Shown here: positions 5,626-8,856 of the stretch, one piece after another
How positions within the stretch are numbered: position 1 is the first letter of the stretch
How the letters are laid out: each line of letters opens with the position of its first letter
NCBI GenBank assembly: GCA_910587895.1
Contig: CAJUOE010000062.1
Location: forward strand, 1-8,856
From: an uncultured Lachnospiraceae bacterium
GTDB lineage: Bacteria; Bacillota; Clostridia; Lachnospirales; Lachnospiraceae
Direction of reading: 5' to 3'
DNA: 8,856 nucleotides
Notes under the pieces: generated by a model
Told to the model about the DNA's origin: nothing
Database searches by the model: none
The model's input: the letters and a program-made list of their open reading frames with translations, nothing else
Translations under genes and position numbers: made by a program

Positions 5626-5693
5626 AAACAGGGAGCGGGGAATGTCTGGCAAAATGTACAACATCTGTACGGGGCAATGATCCATATCTTTGA
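5622..5693 (+). CDS. 23-residue Cys-containing micro-ORF
   Basis: GTG 5622 overlaps the TGA of the 45-codon ORF as GTGA. It encodes MKTGSGECLAKCTTSVRGND plus PYL. Two Cys residues sit in a CxxxC spacing. The only support is the coupled start and its place in the run of small frames, so the call is weak. It could be a leader peptide for the structured xis leader. Confidence 0.2.
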   Translation: MKTGSGECLAKCTTSVRGNDPYL

Positions 5694-5851
5694 TAATGAT
5701 ACTTCCGGATCGCGGGCTGACCTGTGATCCGGTCAATTTGAATGACGGTGCGAGACCGATGTGGACAGGAGTAGTGACCTGTCACCTGTATTGTGTTTTT
5801 ATATCTGTCAATAAAAGTGCATTTTGAGAGTGCTTTTCTATTGGCAGATAT
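5694..5851 (+). promoter_or_regulatory. Structured leader of xis with a long hairpin
   Basis: Several inverted repeats crowd this gene-free stretch. CCGGATC (5705-5711) pairs with GATCCGG (5726-5732), and GTGAC (5774-5778) with GTCAC (5781-5785). A long hairpin pairs ATATCTGTCAATA (5801-5813) with TATTGGCAGATAT (5839-5851), one G-T, and extends through AAAGTGC with GTGCTTT with two wobbles. The hairpin ends about 10 nt before the xis ribosome binding site. It may be a transcriptional or translational switch, or an Int/Xis binding site. Confidence 0.5.
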
Positions 5852-5875
5852 ATGATTACCAGAAAGGAGAAAGAG

Positions 5876-6070
5876 ATGGGATGTGAGAAGTCGTTATTGT
5901 CAGTAGATGAATTTTGCCAATATGTTGGAATTGGGAAAACGAAGGCAAGGGAGATGCTTGCAAATCCGTGTTGCAAATATGTGGTTCGCATTGGACGCAG
6001 GGTATTTGTTCACAAAGAATTGTTAGACGAAGAGTTAAAGAAGAGTGCAAAATACCAACTGACCTTATGA
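5876..6070 (+). CDS. xis: Excisionase (Tn916 Xis type)
   Basis: The 64-residue winged-helix protein is an excisionase-type recombination directionality factor, binding arm sites and turning the integrase toward excision. LLSVDEFCQYVGIGKTKARE (residues 7-26) is the recognition helix region, followed by the wing KYVVRIGRRVFVHKELLDEE. Tn916 Xis is 67 residues. ATG 5876 is chosen because AAAGGAG lies seven bases before it. ATG 5852 is in frame but sits at the foot of the long hairpin without a ribosome binding site. Unlike Tn916, it is separated from int by an antitoxin-like gene. Confidence 0.85.
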   Translation: MGCEKSLLSVDEFCQYVGIGKTKAREMLANPCCKYVVRIGRRVFVHKELLDEELKKSAKYQLTL

Positions 6071-6101
6071 TAAAAAAGATTCGCATTTTTGTAATATGTC
6101 C

Positions 6102-6130
6102 TTGATGATGCAACATAATTATGCTACACT
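6102..6130 (+). promoter_or_regulatory. Promoter of the antitoxin-like gene (and perhaps int)
   Basis: TTGATG (6102-6107), a 17-bp spacer and TACACT (6125-6130), with a TGC extension just upstream of the -10. The predicted start leaves a leader of about 15 nt before ATG 6152, with AAGGAG at 6138-6143. Confidence 0.5.
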
Positions 6131-6151
6131 TAGAACGAAGGAGATGAGAAA

Positions 6152-6367
6152 ATGCCTAAGATAATCCCGATTAGAGAATTAAGAGATACAACGAGGATGT
6201 CTGAATTATGCCATGAGACGAAAGAGCCAGTTTTTATTACGAAGAATGGCTACGGAGATATGGTAATCATGAGTTTGGAAACTTTTGAGGAAAATTCCGG
6301 CATGAGCGACTTTTATTCAGACGTAAAGTTCAAAAAAGGAAAATATGCTGATTTACAGGGAGAATAG
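6152..6367 (+). CDS. Phd/YefM-type antitoxin, orphan, atypical C-terminus
   Basis: Residues 1-46, MPKIIPIRELRDTTRMSELC then HETKEPVFITKNGYGDMVIM and SLETFE, are the DNA-binding, dimerising domain of Phd/YefM antitoxins. In toxin-antitoxin pairs it represses its own promoter, and a flexible tail wraps the RelE/Doc-type toxin. Here the protein is only 71 residues instead of about 85-95. The usual helical tail is replaced by a short lysine-rich NSGMSDFYSDVKFKKGKYAD segment, and no toxin gene follows. The next gene is the integrase. It may be a decayed antitoxin, an anti-addiction gene, or a regulator recruited for xis/int. AAGGAG supports the start. Confidence 0.8.
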   Translation: MPKIIPIRELRDTTRMSELCHETKEPVFITKNGYGDMVIMSLETFEENSGMSDFYSDVKFKKGKYADLQGE

Positions 6368-6451
6368 AGGCATCAATATTCTTTGGTTTTAGGTGTTGCT
6401 TATAATTTGAGCTTTTCGAGGATTTGGAATAGCTGCGAAAGGATGAGAATT

Positions 6452-7705
6452 ATGGGTAAAAACTTAAATGGCAAGGAATTAGGCAAAGGATTATCCCAAA
6501 GACCAGACGGAAGGTATATGGGCCGGGCGCAGGTAGGGGGGAAGTCGATTGTTCTGTACGACTGGAAACTGAAGGAATTGAAAAAGAATCTTGCCAAAGC
6601 GGTGGATGAAGTCAAACGTAGTAGCTTATTGCCGAGCATGGATGGTAATAAGATTACGCTGAGTGAATGGTTTGAAGAATGGTATTCAAAGTACAAGGCG
6701 CCGACGCTGAAAAATGGAGGTTCACCTTCATATAAGCGGAGATTTTTAAACTATTACGGGGTGCGCATTGGAGAGAAGCCATTGGCGGATATCAGACAGC
6801 TTCATGTACAGACTGCGATAGCAGATATGTTGGAGGCAGGAAGATCAAGCAAGTCCGTAAGGGAAGCGACAGGAATTTTGCAGAATTGTATCGAGGCTGC
6901 CATTGCAAACGGTTTGATGACTATCAACCCGGTGGTAGGTGTGATTGTGCCAAAGTGCGAGAAAGTTGAGCGCCGAGTGCTTTCCGTGGAGGAGCAGGAG
7001 ATTTTTCTGGAGTATCTTGACCGTACAAAGAGTTGGTATGAGGAAATGTACAAGTTCATGCTGCTCACTGGTATGCGGGTAGGCGAGATCGGTGGACTTC
7101 GGTGGGAGGACATAGATTTTGCCGGCAAATTCATCTATGTGAAGCGGACATTGTCTTATGACTATGCGGATGGGAAAAAGACACTGCGTATGACTTCACC
7201 AAAGACAGAAAACTCTGTCAGAAAAATACCGTTCTTTGGGGAAACACAGAGTATCCTTGAAAAACAGATGGAAAAAATCAAAGCAAGGCGGGAGGAGTTG
7301 GGTGAACGCTGGCGGTTGCCGGAAGAGTTTGGAAATTTAGTGTTCCTGACATCCAGAGGATCACCGATTGGGCGTTACGCGGTTGAAAGCGATATGAGGT
7401 GCATAACGGGGCAGATCAATGATATGTACCGTATGGAGGCGCTGTATGGGACTACCGCACCGAAAACCTTTGAACGGATTCACCCACACGCTTTACGTCA
7501 TACTTTTGCAACCAGATGTTTTGAAAAGGGAATGACACCCAGGACGGTGCAGGAGATTATGGGACACGCAAACTACAACACAACGGTTTCTTATACGCAT
7601 GTTTTAGATGACATCAAAATGAAAGAAGCTTTGAGCGTTGGAGATTTTCTGCAGAATAATAATAAGGAAAAAATTGAGTATGAGGGTTTGATAGGCATTA
7701 TATAG
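6452..7705 (+). CDS. int: Tyrosine recombinase integrase (phage/Tn916-like)
   Basis: The 417-residue integrase catalyses integration and, with Xis, excision of the element. An N-terminal arm-binding domain (to about residue 55) and a SAM-like core-binding domain (about 65-165) precede the catalytic domain. All active residues are seen: R209 in TGMRVGEIGGLRW, K251 in SPKTENSVRK, H346 and R349 in HALRHTFATR, H372 in MGHAN and the nucleophile Y381 in VSYTHV. The start ATG 6452 has AAAGGA eight bases upstream; ATG 6443 overlaps that site and the open frame to 6383 has no good signal. Length is normal. The int gene usually lies next to one end of the element, so attR is expected just beyond 7705. 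Confidence 0.95.
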   Translation: MGKNLNGKELGKGLSQRPDGRYMGRAQVGGKSIVLYDWKLKELKKNLAKAVDEVKRSSLLPSMDGNKITLSEWFEEWYSKYKAPTLKNGGSPSYKRRFLNYYGVRIGEKPLADIRQLHVQTAIADMLEAGRSSKSVREATGILQNCIEAAIANGLMTINPVVGVIVPKCEKVERRVLSVEEQEIFLEYLDRTKSWYEEMYKFMLLTGMRVGEIGGLRWEDIDFAGKFIYVKRTLSYDYADGKKTLRMTSPKTENSVRKIPFFGETQSILEKQMEKIKARREELGERWRLPEEFGNLVFLTSRGSPIGRYAVESDMRCITGQINDMYRMEALYGTTAPKTFERIHPHALRHTFATRCFEKGMTPRTVQEIMGHANYNTTVSYTHVLDDIKMKEALSVGDFLQNNNKEKIEYEGLIGII

Positions 7706-7953
7706 TAGAAACGCTCTACTCAAGAAAATTGAGTAATCGTAGTGTCGAAATAGAAATGTGTGCAACGACCAGAAAAATGAATAAAGCTGAAAAAATGCTG
7801 CTAATATAGGAGTTTTGCTGAGATTTAGGCGGAAAAACTTCGCAAAGCAAATAAGAGAATGAATAGAAATTTCGCAAAGCAGATGGCGGGAAACTAGAAT
7901 TTCGCAAAGCAGATCGGCTTATAAGCGAAAGCTTTAGCAGGTCAACGTAATAA
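7706..7953 (+). other. Gene-free segment after int, likely containing an element end
   Basis: No convincing gene. Twelve nt after int lies a dyad, TACTCAA (7717-7723), loop GAAAA, TTGAGTA (7729-7735). It could be a recombinase core site or weak terminator. Further right come three copies of a short repeat, listed separately. Stops are frequent in all forward frames; a minus-strand open frame here has no recognisable features. Confidence 0.45.
7839..7914 (+). repeat. Three direct repeats of TTCGCAAAGCA
   Basis: Copies start at 7839, 7871 and 7901. Copies 2 and 3 share the longer TTTCGCAAAGCAGAT, exactly 30 bp apart; copy 1 is 32 bp before copy 2 and shares only the 11-bp core. The repeat is partly self-complementary (TTTCGC/GCGAAA-like). 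Possible iteron-like binding sites or a decayed satellite. Too few copies and no constant repeat-spacer structure for CRISPR. Confidence 0.8.
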
Positions 7954-8058
7954 TATGAGGCTCTGAAAGCCCGTGACCCCATGCGCTGGGTGAGCTTGAT
8001 GAATTGCTGTAAGGCCCAAGTGGAGGAAAACATTTTTGCGGAATTGGTTTATAGCTAA
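7954..8058 (+). pseudogene. TnpV-like protein, C-terminal remnant
   Basis: After TAA stops at 7948-7953 the frame reads YEALKARDPMRWVSLMNCCK, then AQVEENIFAELVYS and TAA. This recalls the C-terminus of TnpV, a small protein carried by Tn4451/Tn4453-like clostridial mobilizable transposons. The family ends with an E-LKA-D-M-WV--MN pattern and a final A-E-I---L-Y. Only about 34 of some 120 codons remain, so the gene was cut on its left. It is probably debris of an older transposon next to the integrated element. The likeness is from memory of the family, so moderate. Confidence 0.55.
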
Positions 8059-8065
8059 ATAAAAT

Positions 8066-8109
8066 AAAGAGCAACGGAGAACGTATGTAAGCGTTCTCCG
8101 TTGCTTTAT
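8066..8109. terminator. Strong intrinsic terminator of the histidine kinase gene
   Basis: A perfect 13-bp stem pairs GCAACGGAGAACG (8071-8083) with CGTTCTCCGTTGC (8092-8104) over an 8-nt loop. In the minus direction it is followed by TCTTTATTTTATTT, so it ends the kinase gene, whose stop is at 8106-8108. The plus-strand tail TTTATGG is weaker, but it may also serve the TnpV remnant. Confidence 0.85.
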
Positions 8110-8768
8110 GGTTTCCCGCCGGGAAAGACTAAAACTGTCTGATACCCATTTTGCGGTGCACTTTCAATTTCCACTGTGCCATGATGCGCCTCAACAATCT
8201 GCCGAACCAACAGAACGCCTAAGCCGTGTCTCAGGTTTAATCTTTCATCGGTGTTTTCTAAATGATTTGTTGTCGCTCTTAATTTCTCCAACTTCTCAGT
8301 GGACACTCCTATGCCATCATCTGATACCATGACGGTTATGCCGGTTTCATTTCGCGCTACGGAAACAGAAATCACGCACCCTTTGGGATTATGAATGACG
8401 CTGTTCTGAATCAAATTATACAGTGCGCGTTTCAGCAGGGCCTCATCCCCCATGACGGACGCTGTTTCGCTTTCTTGGCTGGAATCAAACACAATTTGAT
8501 ACCGTGCCTCTAACCCGCCATCTAAAAACTCACAAACGACTTGCCGCGCCAGCTCCACTAAATAGACTTTCTCCATCCGAAGGGGCTGCATGGAATACTC
8601 CAACTTGGATGTGAGGTTCAAATCGGAAATCAAGCTCCGCAGCCTCTCCCCTTGCTTACGGATATAGGACGCCTGCTCACGGGCGGAGGCCGGAAGGGTC
8701 TGGTTATCCTCCAACTGCCCGGCAAAACCTAAAATCACCGAGAGGGGCGTCCGCACGTCATGGGAAAC
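8106..8768 (-). pseudogene. Sensor histidine kinase, catalytic half only (5' truncated)
   Basis: The protein begins abruptly at the H-box VSHDVRTPLSVILG, whose phospho-accepting His is encoded at 8760-8762. It continues through the dimerisation helices, the N-box LLKRALYNLIQNSVIHNP, the G1 box VSDDGIGVS and the G2 box HGLGVLLVRQIVEAHHG, ending VLVFPGGKP. This is a complete HisKA plus HATPase core of a two-component kinase. The membrane sensor and HAMP parts that should precede VSHD are missing. Upstream codons read CRQPCC, unlike any kinase, so the join lies near 8769. A GTG at 8756 could start a shorter frame but would lose the His. The paired response regulator would have lain upstream and is gone. 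Confidence 0.85.
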
Positions 8769-8772
8769 GCAA

Positions 8773-8856
8773 CAGGGTTGACGACAGCCAGTATCTTGAC
8801 GAGGAGGGGGATCACATGTATTACGACCGCAGCCGGATAGAGAAGAGGGAGTTTGC
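8773..8856 (+). CDS. Fragment of an unidentified reading frame at the window edge
   Basis: Right of the kinase breakpoint one plus-strand frame stays open to the window end. It reads RNRVDDSQYLDEEGDHMYYD and then RSRIEKREF, which looks like protein (acidic, tyrosine-rich, then basic) more than chance. It has no start here and enters directly from the kinase antisense sequence, so it would be the inner part of a gene cut on its left. It recalls accessory proteins of clostridial conjugative elements, but I cannot name a family. Confidence 0.3.

Noticed and set aside
5384..5785. Minus-strand open frames of 133 and 76 codons
   Set aside because: Antisense to the small plus-strand frames and inverted repeats; composition rich in H, P and S typical of shadow frames, no start signal.
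7839..7914. CRISPR array
   Set aside because: Only three short repeats with unequal core length, spacers of about 19-21 bp for an 11-bp core, no cas genes.
7716..8033. Minus-strand 105-codon open frame
   Set aside because: Its peptide is antisense to the repeats and the TnpV-like tail, and includes repeated SALRN caused only by the DNA repeats.

Overview
The window looks like accessory DNA from a low- to mid-GC gut Firmicute, most likely Lachnospiraceae or a close clostridial relative. The grounds are AGGAGG-type ribosome binding sites, the codon use, and the gene families present: an AgrB-like peptidase, an Rpn/PD-(D/E)XK nuclease with EGRLEGR repeats, a MobC/MobA pair, and Tn916-like sigma, HTH, Xis and Int genes. 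The genus assignment is inference.

Region by region. (1) Positions 1-1452 are a patchwork of broken genes: the end of an IS66 orf1, the first two thirds of IS66 orf2 (TnpB), then a promoter with two dyads and an N-terminally shortened agrB-like gene. A 53-codon ORF overlaps the agrB stop. An N-terminal gene fragment follows on the minus strand, then an 11-C run and an XRE-type regulator lacking a clear start, closed by a bidirectional terminator. (2) 1458-2348 holds an intact minus-strand Rpn-family nuclease with its own extended -10 promoter. (3) 2376-4030 holds a minus-strand mobilization operon, mobC then mobA (MOBP-type relaxase). (4) 4117-4294 upstream of it is very densely folded: a G/C hairpin, a predicted three-way junction (candidate oriT), and an intrinsic terminator with a competing pairing arm reading toward mobC. 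(5) 4651-7705 is a plus-strand module in the order of the right end of Tn916: sigma-like orf7, HTH orf8, a structured gap of about 560 bp with tiny ORFs, xis, an orphan Phd/YefM antitoxin-like gene, and a tyrosine integrase. (6) 7706-8104 carries a small dyad, three TTCGCAAAGCA repeats, the last 34 codons of a TnpV-like gene and a strong terminator. (7) 8106-8768 is the catalytic half of a minus-strand sensor histidine kinase, cut exactly at its H-box. The last ~85 bp belong to something else, possibly an open plus-strand reading frame.

How it works together (inference). Regions 3-5 form an integrative mobilizable element or the right part of a larger ICE. MobC and MobA would nick and carry the DNA from the structured oriT, Int and Xis would integrate and excise it, and the orf7/orf8 pair would control that step. 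I see no type IV secretion genes, so transfer would need a helper unless they lie outside the window. Both flanks are debris of other mobile elements, suggesting an insertion hotspot. The most unusual signals are the three-way-junction structure with its attenuator-like neighbour, the paired dyads in front of the broken agrB, and the long structured xis leader.
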